Source: Narthecium ossifragum
Lineage: Eukaryota; Streptophyta; Magnoliopsida; Dioscoreales; Nartheciaceae
DNA length: 64,000 bases
Direction of reading: 5' to 3'
Assembly: GCA_963920575.1 (NCBI GenBank)
Contig: OY986970.1
Coordinates: forward strand, 26,245,869-26,309,868
The notes under the pieces are model-generated. The model ran no database searches and was not told the DNA's origin. It worked only from the letters and a program-made list of their open reading frames with translations. Made by a program: the position numbers and the translations under genes. Positions 1 to 10,890 of this stretch are shown here, one piece after another; within the stretch, counting starts at the first letter, position 1, and every line of letters starts with the position of its first letter.

Positions 1-573
1 ATAGGAGTAGAATTATCATATTTTCCTAGGAGTAGTGCTACCATAATTAATTTCCTAGGAGTATATCTATAATTTCCTAATAGTAGATTTACTATAGTTC
101 ATCATTTTTCATCTTCCATTTTCCATTTTCCATTTCATTTTCCATTTCCATCAACTCCATCATCAACCAAATTACTTTTTTGTACACTTCAACACCTCTG
201 ATTCGATCATTCGAAAGAGTTAAACTAAACCACAATCTTCTTATTTTTTAAATGTAAAAATAGATTTTGACCTTGACTACAGTCCAGTCAACGGACAAAC
301 TTCTGTTCTAACAAAAACCACCAACCTGATTTGGGTTTTTTTGGGGTTGAATTAATACTCAAAAGTAAATTTTCTTACAGAAAATAAAGCTACATAAAGA
401 GGGGGAGATCTATAATTTCGCCCATTTGTTTTTGAATCGAATACAGATCATAGAAGATTTTTAATTCGGTCTTCTGTTTCCTAAAATTAACCAACCAATC
501 ATCTCAGGATATCAAACTAGAAAACAATTGTAAGCTTCTACCTACCGTAGTCACGAAGAAGCACGCAATCCCT
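1..573. other. AT-rich intergenic sequence
   Basis: This stretch lies downstream (3' side) of the minus-strand DUF1639 gene and holds no open frame that looks coding. It contains short direct repeats of a TTTCCTAGGAGTA-like motif in the first 90 bases and a run of TTTTCCATT-type repeats around 110-150. Nothing else is recognised. Confidence 0.6.
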
Positions 574-1490
574 TCAATCCTCCATCTTCACCTTCTTCGT
601 CCTTTTCGCATTCTCACCGCCGGCGACCGTAACAACCTCGCCAGAGGAGGGCTTGTACATGTCCGCCGTCACCTCGGAGAGCCACAAGCCGGGGAAAATC
701 AACTGCTTGTCGACCAGAAAAAATTAGCTGCTAGTATTAGAACAATGTGCCACAAAATAGGGTGGGCGACAGGAGAAAGGGTACTGCTCACATCGAGGTG
801 GCGTTGAATCGCCCTAGGCCTCCTCTTGGGCGGGCGGCGAGGTAGGGATCCGGTCACCGCGAAGATGTCCTCGTCGATCTCATCTTTGGAGAGTGCCACC
901 GAGAATCGCCTCCTCTTCTTCTCCCTGCCGCTATCCGATCTCAGTCGGACGCTCCTTTCTCTGTAACCCCTCTCCGGTGGCGTTGGTGGCGCCGGAGTAG
1001 AGGAAGGAGTCATACGCTGTGCAATCACCTCCACAACCCTCGGCGCCGGCCTCGACCTCCGATTACATGGCCTCCCCGAATCCGCCGCCGTGGATGAGGG
1101 CGGTTCTGCCTCGGGCTCGGGATCCTGGGATCCGCTCGAAGGCATCGCGAGTTCCATCCGGTCGGCGGCCTCGCGGAGATGGACTAAAAGCTTGGCCCTG
1201 ACCTCCTTGAGAGCTTCGTCAACGCCCTCTCCACCCTCCGAATCTTCCACCAGATCAACGACCACCACTCCATCAGCCGGCGGCGGCTGGGGCTTGGGAT
1301 TGGCGGCGACAATGATCTCGCCCTTGCGGTTGATGTTGGCGCAACGAAGCAGCCGCTGGGCTCCCCACTTCTTCAAGATCGGGAACGAGAAGTCGTGGAG
1401 GCGGCGTGTCTGGACCTTCCGCCGTGGCTCAGCCGCCGCATTAAGATCCGTCCCCCTCCGCCCCGTCTCCGTCTCCGCCGCCGCCACCAT
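574..1490 (-). CDS. DUF1639 family protein, two exons
   Basis: Minus-strand gene, exon 1 at 1490-792 and exon 2 at 702-574, giving 275 residues. The donor follows an Asp codon (GTGAGC) and the acceptor is CAG at 705-703, both in phase 0, exactly the intron position of the paralogue at 3062-3837. The N-terminus has the family motif LHDFSFPILKKWGAQRLLRC (residues about 31-50). A conserved block near residues 198-225 reads LSKDEIDEDIFAVTG followed by an Arg/Pro/Lys-rich PRRPPKRRPR segment. Exon 2 supplies the FPGLWLSEVTADMYK block that ends the domain. The middle is low-complexity Pro/Ser/Glu. The family is plant-specific and of unknown function; the basic tail suggests nuclear location but this is inference. 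A second start codon is not needed because the ATG at 1490 opens the conserved part cleanly. Confidence 0.88.
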
Positions 1491-3061
1491 CCACCACTCC
1501 GTCGCTAGGTATCCAAACGGCTTCTTCTCGAAATGTGAGATAGGTTGGAGAGAAGAGTACGCGCGTTGAAGGTTCTACATGGCGTCGCACGGTGTGGAGC
1601 GGAGCGTCTCATGAAGGCAACACGTAAGCACAGCAGTCGCACGCCGTTAGCGCTCAGGTTGGTTGGCGCCTTTAGTTTTGCCATTCCCTCGCATTGATTT
1701 GAATGGGCCTTCATTGCCACGTGCAGTGCACGTGAGACGTGAACAACGTATGGCATTTGTTTAAGCTTTGACTTGATATAAAATTAACACTAGGCATTTT
1801 CTAATTAAATTGTATGAATTCTTACTCATCTCGATTCATTGATGCTAGATCACATAAATAGCTATTTTTGATTGTAGAAGTATAGCCGCAAATGAATCAG
1901 ATTGGATTAAACCATCTTAACCGAACAATACCTGATTAGATTGTAAGAATTCTTTCACATCGAACCATTTGAGGTTGTAGTTTGGCTCATGGCAATTAAA
2001 CCATCTCGACCCATTCGAGGTTGTTGTTTGGCTTTTGAGAAATACCACTTGGATTGAGAATGATTCATCATTATCGTTTAGTATCAAATCTTGAGAGGTT
2101 GAAATCTTGGGAAAGCTACGCAGTTAAATTCTCTCAAATAAGACTAAATCTTCTCGATCCATTCAAAATAAAACTCAGATACTGAATATTATGACATCAT
2201 TTGAAATCTTACTACTTAACTTAAAAACTTAAATCAATGAATAAGGATGTGTTTGTATTAATATAGCAACGAGTTGAACTCAAATGCACTAGCACCATAA
2301 ATTATGGACTCAAAAATACGTTTTTAAGCTAGCGGGGTCAACAGTGAACCAAAATACATGCTTTCGGTCACCGAGCAACAGCTTTCGGCATGGACCTGGT
2401 TCACTATGCTTTCCTCTAAACAAATCCTCTGAGAGATTTATGATTCCTTATTAGACAACCCGTGGCAAGAACTCGTAGACAGCCAGGGATGAGGAAGACT
2501 CCCCTGAGACCATCTCTTCTATCTCTTCCTCCCTTGTTTGCACATTGTGTCACGTACCGATAGAGGCAACCCGTTTCGAGAAAGATTGCAGGGCGAGTAA
2601 TGGACCACAGGGCGTGCCCATGCGCAAACCCGGGCTCACGCCAATTGGCACAAAGTACTCTACGTCATCTAACCCATTCCATAAGTACGAGTAACCAAAA
2701 AGATAACATAGATAACCTTTTCTCGTTAAAAGACCGTTTATCCGCTGTTTATTTTCACGTAACCCTCCGGAGACCAAATTAAACTAGGACTCTACCTTTG
2801 TGGAACCAAACTCGAACCAAGATCCCACACATCCCTAGGCACCCAATTCGAATCCTAAAGGTACATGTATAAGAGAGGCTCGGTGATTGGAGAACCGACC
2901 CCACATCATATGAACGTTAAGACCGCGACGGGCGACGGCCCTCTCCCTTCCAAGTTCCAACTCCCGCTCGCTTCCACCCCCGCCCGCTCAAAAACTCTCG
3001 CTAGTCGCTTCCCTTTCCTCTCTCTCTTGATCAATCCAAGAAGAGCGCAAGCCTCGGTCTC
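1491..3061. promoter_or_regulatory. shared upstream region of two divergent DUF1639 genes
   Basis: The 1.57 kb between the two start codons holds no coding sequence that I can support. It contains a palindrome with two G-boxes at 1718-1734 (listed separately). Around 1950-2040 there is an imperfect direct repeat of a roughly 35-base motif containing CCATT(T/C)GAGGTTGT and GTTTGGCT. The immediate 5' leader of the right-hand gene (2930-3060) is C/T-rich. No convincing TATA box could be assigned to either side. Confidence 0.5.
1718..1734. promoter_or_regulatory. double G-box palindrome
   Basis: CACGTGCAGTGCACGTG is a perfect palindrome about one central base and holds two CACGTG G-boxes. It lies 228-244 bases upstream of the ATG of the minus-strand DUF1639 gene. 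G-boxes bind bZIP and bHLH factors in plants (established knowledge); use here is inferred from position only. Confidence 0.5.
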
Positions 3062-3837
3062 ATGGGTGTTCCGGTGGACCACACGCCGGAGCTGATGGCG
3101 GCGAAGGGGATCCGGGGATCCGCCCAATCGCGTCTCCACAACTTCTCCTTCCCCACCTCCGGTTGGGGCCAGCAGCGCCTCCTACGCTGCTCCAAACCCC
3201 CCGTCTCGGACATTTCTGTCGACGAGAGGAGATCTCCTCCTCTTCAGTCGCCGTCGTCGTCCTCCTGGTTCTTGGAGGAAACGGCGTATCGATCGCCGAT
3301 GCAAGATCAAGGGGGCGGTGGGAAGGAGGAATCGGGTGAGCATGATGAGGCGTCTCCTTCTGTGGCGGCTGGGAACGCAAAGCCATGGAATCTGAGGAAG
3401 AGGAGAGCCGGCTGCAGCTATTCGAAGGATGTCTCTGAGAATAAGAAGAATCCGAATAAGGATGGTGAAACTGGAAGATTGCTTAGATCGGGACACGATG
3501 GTCCGGTGAAAGGGGACAAGCGCAAGCTCTCTGTCTCCCTTTCTTGGGAGGAGATCGAGGAGGATTTCTATGCGTTGACAGGAACGAGACCTGCTCGCCG
3601 GCCCAAGAAGAGACCTAAGGTTGTCCAGAAACAGTTCGATGTAAGGGGGGATTTTGTTAGCTCTTTTTGATAATAACGTCTCTTTTTTCCGATTCTTGCT
3701 CAATTTGATCCTTAGTTCTTCGTTTTTCTCATACTAATATGTGATATACCTTTGAAATCTTGGTGCAGAGTCTATCTCCTGGATTTTGGCTTTCTGGATT
3801 CGAGATAACGGAGGAGACGTACAAAGTCAGTAAGTGA
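3062..3837 (+). CDS. DUF1639 family protein, two exons
   Basis: Exon 1 spans 3062-3640 and exon 2 spans 3769-3837, giving 215 residues. The donor GTAAGG follows an Asp codon and the acceptor is GTGCAG, phase 0, the same intron position as in the divergent paralogue at 574-1490. Residues 24-43 read RLHNFSFPTSGWGQQRLLRC, and residues about 160-186 carry LSWEEIEEDFYALTG with a RPKKRPK basic run. Exon 2 adds the SPGFWLSGFEITEETYKV block that closes the domain. Reading past the donor would end in nine unrelated residues, so the splice is strongly preferred. The linker between the conserved ends is Ser/Lys/Asn-rich and unlike that of the paralogue, so this is an old duplicate. Function is unknown. 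An AATAAA-type signal (TGAATAAA) near 4044 could end the transcript. Confidence 0.9.
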
Positions 3838-6800
3838 GGTAGCGATCTCGACAAGTTCGCTTCATGTTTTATGCCGGTTAAGATGGAGATTTCAAGACAA
3901 AAGCTTTCTCTTTTTCAAATAAGAGTATGATCACTCAAAGGAGTTCTTCTTCAGAGATGTAATGCTGGCTATTTATACCATATTGTGGCCCTAGGTTGTA
4001 GTGTTATTATAAGATACTCCTTCTACATTTATACTGTGAATCTGAATAAAAGGAGTCGAAATTTTGCATTGAAACTTCAATTGTTTGCTCCTTATTTGAG
4101 TTATTACCTATAGTATATTTTCTTCTTTTTTTTTGTATTGCTGAAAACTTCTACAAGGAAAATATTTGAGAAGACACTTCTATTGGATTTTTTTGAATGA
4201 AAAGCTCATATGTTTGTTTTATCCACAAGTTTTGAATAATTGCTAAATTCTGTTCAATTAATGTGGTTGGAGGAGCCTGCAGAGCAGTGAAAAGACAAAT
4301 ATGGATCGAAACTTGACAAAATGGTGTTGCAAGATTACCTTCATTTTTTGTTACAGAGTACATGCCATCCGAACAGTAAGCTATCGAATAAGTTTCTGCA
4401 ATGGATTGTAGCCAGATTTACAATGAGGATAATACTTGCTTAATCGGCCCTTTTGCTGCATAATGTATGAATAGTCATATATTTGTCATTATCCACAAAG
4501 CAAATTCTGTCTTCTCATTCTTCTGTTATTTGATTCTCTTATAGCATATAAATATTCAGATGTTGCCAACATAAACAGTGTATATGCATATTGAATCGAG
4601 TCACAGACTATGCACCATCATGGTACCTTTCTTTACAAAATATCTACCTGAACTGTGATGTTTGTATCCTTTTTTTTTTTCATAAACTTACAGAATGAAT
4701 GTGATTGAGCATGATAATAGGGATTTCGGATAAGTGCTGGTGCTCTGTTTTGTCCTACTTAGCTGATTGTTGTTCCTCCTTGGGAACTTATTAACTCCTG
4801 TTTGAAGCTATGTAAGTTACACTGATACTTCCAGTGATCATAGATGAGATCCGTGAGGTTTTCTAACCTAATTGACTAAATTCTGAGATTTGTTTATCTT
4901 AAAATCGTGCAACCTTTTTGATTGAGGAAATCAGTATCATGCAGACAGGTTATCATGAACTTATTATGATTACACATTTTGACAAGATGTTAGTCATTAT
5001 CTAAGCGTTGAAATCGCCTTAAGAGATCCATTCAACCACTATGTTCCTCCAGTGATAAATGGCTCAAACGATTTGTCTTGCCAGACTTAACAGGAATCTA
5101 TTTCAAGGTATCCAGCGTTACTCTTTTCTTTATCCTCGCATGGATGATGGGTTTCCCCCAACAGTTAATTGTAGTGAATATTCATGTGCTTGTGGCTATA
5201 ACTAAGTTTCAATTGTTACCCATGTTTCCTTCATTATTTATGTTTTCTTTGTGTATGTATATGAAACGCTCACATTTGATTGCTATAGGCTGTTTTTGGT
5301 ACACTAAAGTGAGCGGCTCTCTCCTTGTTTCAAAAAGGTTAATTTAGTCAGATTGTGATTGGGATTCCATTGGCCATGGGCTATCATGTCAAACTTCGCG
5401 GAGTTTTGTCATCTTGCACTCCAAGGCATAAATGGAAGACGTACTGAAAGAAACACAGATTAAGTATTAATTTCTGAGACCAGTTTCATCGTTTAAGATG
5501 GTTTATATTTTATTTTTTCGTGCAGTAAACAAGTTGGTTTAGGAGGTCTTTGTGTTATGGATGCCCTCTATTAATGCTCGGACGGTGGAAGTTGAGCATA
5601 CATGTGAGCTAAGAACAAACACATTAACTGTGCCTCCTCAATGGTTTAGCAGTATCCTATCGCTCAAGCGAAGTCCATTGAAGTACAATGTAGTTTGGTT
5701 TCTCGCAGTCATTACTTTACTATGGTCGATAGTAACATTGTGATGCTAAGCTCTTGATTCTGCACAATATGGAACTACCTACCCCTTTAGGCCTTTATTT
5801 TCCCATTTGGTCTTATATGTTTGTCCTGTTGCTTTCTTCTGGTTAGTGTGTTTGGTATCTTAGGTGCTTTCCATTTTGTGGATTCTACAGTCGCTGAAAT
5901 TTATTCAACTGTGTGATTTCTTGCTATTTATGCTTTCATATTTTATTTGCTTCTTTTTTAACTTGATCAAGTTTGAGGTTACTATGTGCATTTCATTCCT
6001 GCTCCTTCCTGTTTACATCTTCTTACTAAACAGTTCCAAATATTCAAATCCGGATCGATCTAAAATTTCAAACATGTCGTTATATACTATATAATCCTCA
6101 TGCCAGTAATATGATTGCTGGAAAATTTGTACTGATCTTATGATTGGTGATTATGATTGAGACCTAATTTACTTGATCTCAAAAGTTTGGATATTGTGAT
6201 GTGTGGTTCCTTTATCAATGAAGGTTGGGATGTCTCCAATTTTATTTACCTGTTATCTCTACCTCATCACCTGGTTAGTAATCTAATCATAGAGAAAGAT
6301 GGAGTGTCATTGTTAGATTCACATCATATATTTTTAGCTGATAATTTTTTTTTGCCACTTCGTGGTCTATTGAGTCTTGACATCCACATGGGCAGGCATG
6401 TATCCACACAAATGCACGCAATACCTAAATTACTGCTGCCAAGCATGTGATAGCTTCTTAGGTATCTAGGGGGCCTTACGGCTCAGATGCAGGCACGAAC
6501 CTGATAATTAGTAGAAGTTTGTACTCGCGCATTTGTCCCTCAAGGCCTGGTAATAGTACCAGCTAACCAGAAAGATAAATAAGCATTCGGTAGCAAAATA
6601 GATCTCGTGTATTTCACTTCATCAGTTCATTGTGTTTCCACAATAGAAGTAAGGGTCACATTTCATTTTTGGGTGCATGACTTGGGATTTTTGGTTTTTC
6701 CTTAGGAGTTACAAGCTTTTAAGGACAAAATATGTAGAACTGTGATCACTCGTGACAATTTGCATATTGTCGATTCTAGCCATGTAAATTGATACAGCCG

Positions 6801-8121
6801 TGACTGTTTGGAGCTATGAACAAAATGAGGAAGAACACACGACCATGCTTTAAACAGTTTCTTATCTCCAGACAGAACTGCACATAAGTTCCTTGAGCGA
6901 AACAGAGCACAGTTTGCAGCCCCCTTGGTGATGTGTACAATTGATAGTGTGCTACTAGGCAGAGAGAAGGGTTGCTTCTCTCCCATTCATGCTGCTAAAT
7001 AAGGATCATAGTTCTTAGGATTTGCCTAAAGATTTTTGTCTTTAAAAGTGGGGTGTTTTTCTGATAAGAAAGCCCAAAGACTGATTTATTCCTATCATAG
7101 CAAATTTCTCATCATGACATCCACATTAAAGTATTGAAGGCAGAAATTGCAGGATACTATCATACTGCATTTTTTAGAGTTATGCTTGCTTCATTTGATT
7201 GTACCATAAGAAAGTTAATGTGCTTCTCACAGTGGGGTCCTTTTATCTGTCTATGTTTATGGGAAATGCTAGAAACATATTTCAATACTATGTTTTCAAG
7301 AGAAAGTCTGTTAAGTATACAAATTGGGGATCACGCAAATATTAGTTTAAACAAAAGATATTTGATCAGAATTACCAACTGACTGTTTATATTTGTTTAT
7401 TATGACACTAGTAGGAACTTCAATCTCATAAGAATTTGCAGCATAGCTGCTGTGGCGCCTATTAGCAAAATATTTCTCTTGAAATAATAGTGGCTGTTCC
7501 ATTTTTAAATTCGAAACTCCCGGCTGGTGCTGGACCCTAACAACGTTTTTCTTTCCGGCAGGTGCCAGCAGGTGAGTTTCATTTGAATTATGAAGGGAAG
7601 ATAAATGTTCCTATTCCAAGGGAAACCTTTCACTGGGTTAGATGCCATCAGCTGCACACCTGGCTGCTACCACATGAGCTGTATCATTACTCTTGAAGAC
7701 AACGAAGGTACAACTCTTTCTTGCCTTGCAGCCTACCTCTGTCTTACATGTGGATAGTTTAAGCGCCAATCTTGAATATGGTCAGATTCTTTGCTGTTGT
7801 GGAGCTGTTGTAGTGACATCATACAGTCTGGATTCACGGCAACTGCTGGTTGGTGCCAGGAAAGGTACATCATTTAGAATGGTATCGTCAATCTTATCTG
7901 CTTTCCCTGTTGGCTACAATAAGTTTTCCAGCTTTAATAACAGAGAAATTAGAGATAAAAGATAGCATGAACTTGTAAGCCAAGAATGAAAGAAAGAAAA
8001 AGTTTATAATAGCCAACTAATTTCTTACAAACAAGATGAAGGATCCCTTGTGTAAGATGAGATATCATCATTATTTCTTGAGAATGAACACAGAGAGAGA
8101 GAGACAAAGTTAAGAACAAGG
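3838..8121. other. long AT-rich intergenic region with a few exon-like scraps
   Basis: About 4.3 kb between a DUF1639 gene and the ADELF-motif gene, T-rich on the plus strand as in plant introns or 3' regions. I could not assemble a gene. Three plus-strand scraps look exon-like: 6705-6791 (after CCTTAG, 28 codons then stop), 7563-7697 (after CGGCAG, about 44 open codons), and a segment around 5030-5107 ending at a good donor. None is recognised. They may be pieces of a decayed gene, a noncoding transcript, or chance. Confidence 0.35.
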
Positions 8122-8919
8122 TTAGTCTATGTCATTTGAAAGAGAGCAAGAGAGCAGCGAGTTCTTCATGTTCTTGTCCATGCAAGTACACAACAGATAG
8201 CCCAACAAATCTATTTGGTTCCTCTCCCTAGACATACGAGAAGTTGCAGCAGAGCCCATAGTTTCGGATGAATTCTTCTTGCTGCTGCTGTTAGCATAGT
8301 AGTTATTCCTCGCATTCGAGTTACTTGATTCCCTTTGAGACAACAGTGAACTGGTACTGATTTCATTGGCGCCGCAGCAACGACGCCGCCTGGGAATTGG
8401 ATTCAGATGAGATCCCAATGACTTGCTGCGGGACAGTGGGAACGGGCAGACTAAGCCCATCTTGCATCTGCCGGCGCTGCTGCTGGCTGCATTGACACTG
8501 TTGCTCCGGCCAAACTTCCAGAATGATCGGCTTCTAGAAAGGTTAATGTCGCCGCCGCTCGTCGTGGCATCCTTCGCACTCGGTTTCTTGTCTAGTTCTT
8601 GAGACATTATGGACCGAATTGTCAGCCTGGTAGCCGTCGGGTTAGAGATTGAGGAAGTGCCACCACTTGTGTTCTTGATCGGCAGGGGGAGTATCTTGCC
8701 ATCCAAGAAAAGCTCGTCGGCCGACGGCAACTCTTGCACAGATGTCTCGCAGCCGACACTGAACTTGAACTCCGGCAGCGGCAACGCCAAATCAAGCGAC
8801 ATAGCGTTTGCGAGGCGCTGCTGACCGGTAATGGGCTGCGTCGATGCGCTGTGAGAGGAGGTGACCTGTGGACTCCAAGACCAGCTCCTCCATTTCTCTG
8901 AGCAAAGCTTCGTCGTCAT
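8122..8919 (-). CDS. serine-rich ADELF-motif protein (DUF1645/MAKR-like)
   Basis: Single-exon gene of 265 residues. Residues 67-79 are ADELFLDGKILPL, the hallmark that plant DUF1645 proteins and membrane-associated kinase regulators (MAKR) share. Residues about 127-141 (LSRSRSFWKFGRSNS) and 157-170 (CPFPLSRSKSLGS) are basic, Ser-rich patches typical of these proteins and likely phosphorylation or membrane-binding sites (inference). The rest is Ser/Asn-rich and probably disordered, and a Cys pair (CTC) sits near the C-terminus. No enzyme domain is seen. The ATG at 8919 is the first in frame and gives a continuous frame through the motifs. Family assignment rests on the ADELF motif alone; the exact subfamily is uncertain. 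It is transcribed away from the mannose-6-phosphate isomerase gene. Confidence 0.72.
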   Translation of the reverse strand: MTTKLCSEKWRSWSWSPQVTSSHSASTQPITGQQRLANAMSLDLALPLPEFKFSVGCETSVQELPSADELFLDGKILPLPIKNTSGGTSSISNPTATRLTIRSIMSQELDKKPSAKDATTSGGDINLSRSRSFWKFGRSNSVNAASSSAGRCKMGLVCPFPLSRSKSLGSHLNPIPRRRRCCGANEISTSSLLSQRESSNSNARNNYYANSSSKKNSSETMGSAATSRMSRERNQIDLLGYLLCTCMDKNMKNSLLSCSLSNDID

Positions 8920-10890
8920 TGGATCTCAGCAGTGGATTGTTGAAGCAGGGGGGATGGATCAATGGAGAGGAACGGTTGTATAGATAGGGGAGAGCAGGCC
9001 GAAGGTATCAATCCATGTACGCAGAATTACAAAAGATTCCAAGTTTAGACTCAGGAGAGGAATCGGAAACAGAGGAAGAACCGGAAATAAAGAAAGCAGC
9101 AATTTTTTTTTAGTTTTTTACGGTGGTTGGCTGCTGAGCATAAGAAAGAGACATGGCTGGTGGCCAACAAGGAGAATTATGTATCACTTCCCCTTTTCAT
9201 ACCAAATCCACCGAAAAAATTCATGAATGCCAGCCCTAGGGACAACCTTGACGGTCTGGGCTATTTGGCGTGTGGAATGCTGTCTAGCTGGCAATAGGAT
9301 CATCTCTCGTGTTCAGTATTAGGATTTCGATGATAAGGGCACCTGTTTAGACTTCAATGTGCAGGGTCTGATTAGGAATGCAGATGGAACGGCATTGACA
9401 CACACACCCACATCTAATCTCTAGACATTGGATTAGCTGAGTTTAAAGTACTGATCTGGTTTGAACTTTGAAGTGGGTTCGGATCAAGGTACATATGCAA
9501 AAGGACTAAATCTAGCTCAATGGATTCAAAATCTTGTGATGAATTCGATAACGCCAACAGCGAGTTATGCACGGTAAATGAATCACATTGTTGGGTAGGA
9601 TGAATATTATTGAGCAGAAGTGTAACTTTGCCTTCACATGCTCCTCACTCTCCTCCTCAGTGCAGCAACCAGATAAGTAAACATAAACGGCCTTCTGCTA
9701 GCTTTTCAGACGCATGCTCCTCCAGCAGTTAAAGATGAGAAGGATAGCCTAAAGATGAGAAGGATCATGGCCATCCCCTGCCACCCTCTCTCCTTCGACA
9801 CTCTATCTATCCCCAGATGTTCCCTGTCCCTCTCTTTCCTTGAGGCTCCCAATCCCTCCGGCTCGTTTGCTCAGAGCTTAATCGAGCGCTATATCTCGGC
9901 TTGATCTCAGCTCAAACCAGTTCGAGCCAGCCCAAGCCGGTATCAAACTAGCTCAAAGTTGGTTCAAGCTGATCTCGACCTGAGGTCTTTAGGCTCAAAT
10001 CAATATCAAGCCAAGCTTGAGCCAAAGCCAGCTCGAACCATAACGACTTGACGAACTGTAGCGAGTTGAGAGACAGAGAGAGAGTCAATGGAAAAGCAGC
10101 AAAGCGTGGTGGAGATGAAAGTCGTGCGATGCAAAGAAGATGCTTGAGCATGAGATCCGCGCTTCTCTACGTGCGTATGCAGATGAGAGGAGCAATCAGC
10201 ATCTCTGTGTCTGAGAGTCTCTGCGTGCTGTCGTTGTATTCTCTTGGGGCTTGCGGAATCCGTGGTACATGCGGGATCGTATCGGCGGGTATTTGTGTGT
10301 CGATTCACGCGCGAGCGGACGCCAAAACGGAATCCATCCTTATACCGTTATACGGACTCCTTTTTTTCCGAATTCGTCGCTTATCCAAACAAGTCTAACA
10401 AGTCCCCCATCGCCGGGTCCAACGGCATCCAAAGACGTCCTTTACTGTACGCCACAAACTAACATAGAGATGCTCCAATCTCCATCGTACAATGGCAGTC
10501 CCTCTCTATCCAACGGCCGGGATCTATTAGCATCACAATCGCGTCCGACCGAAGCGGCCTTTCCGTAATATCCGTCCCAAACAAGGGTCCAGTTTAAAAA
10601 AACAACCCCCGCCGGAACCTCCATACTCATCGGCGGCGGCTCAACTCCTCCTGCAAATACCACTATCAAACACCCGGCGGCTTTTAGCTGAGCCGAGCGG
10701 AGGAGAAGGGTTTAGTGTCCGCTCCCATCACCAGTCCCTTCCACACTGTCACTGCGGCTTGCCCGCCCATCTTTTTAAACTCGCTCCCCCCAACTTCAAA
10801 AGCCCAGGCCCCTGGCCCTTTTCACCGCCGGCGACGACCTAAACCCGGCTCGCCTCTCATCTAAGGACGTTGGAGACGAGGAGCGGGGCG
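8920..10890. promoter_or_regulatory. shared upstream region of the ADELF gene and the PMI gene
   Basis: No coding sequence is supported here. Segment 9850-10045 is a degenerate minisatellite built from AGCTCRARCC-like units (for example CAGCTCAAACC, GTTCGAGCC, AGCTCGAACC), a type of debris common in plant transposons. From about 10560 to 10890 the sequence is C-rich and matches a GC-rich 5' leader of the PMI gene. Confidence 0.45.
9850..10045. repeat. degenerate AGCTCGAGCC-type minisatellite
   Basis: Imperfect short units around AGCTCAAACC, TTCGAGCC, AGCCCAAGCC, AGCTCAAAG and CAGCTCGAACC recur at roughly 10-15 base spacing. This is seen directly; a transposon origin is inference. Confidence 0.45.

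Noticed and set aside
1019..1569. Plus-strand open frames across the first DUF1639 gene
   Set aside because: Shadow frames of the GC-rich minus-strand exon, which carries the conserved motifs.
10870..10890. Upstream in-frame start for PMI
   Set aside because: The codon is TTG, not ATG; the ATG at 10891 fits the family N-terminus.
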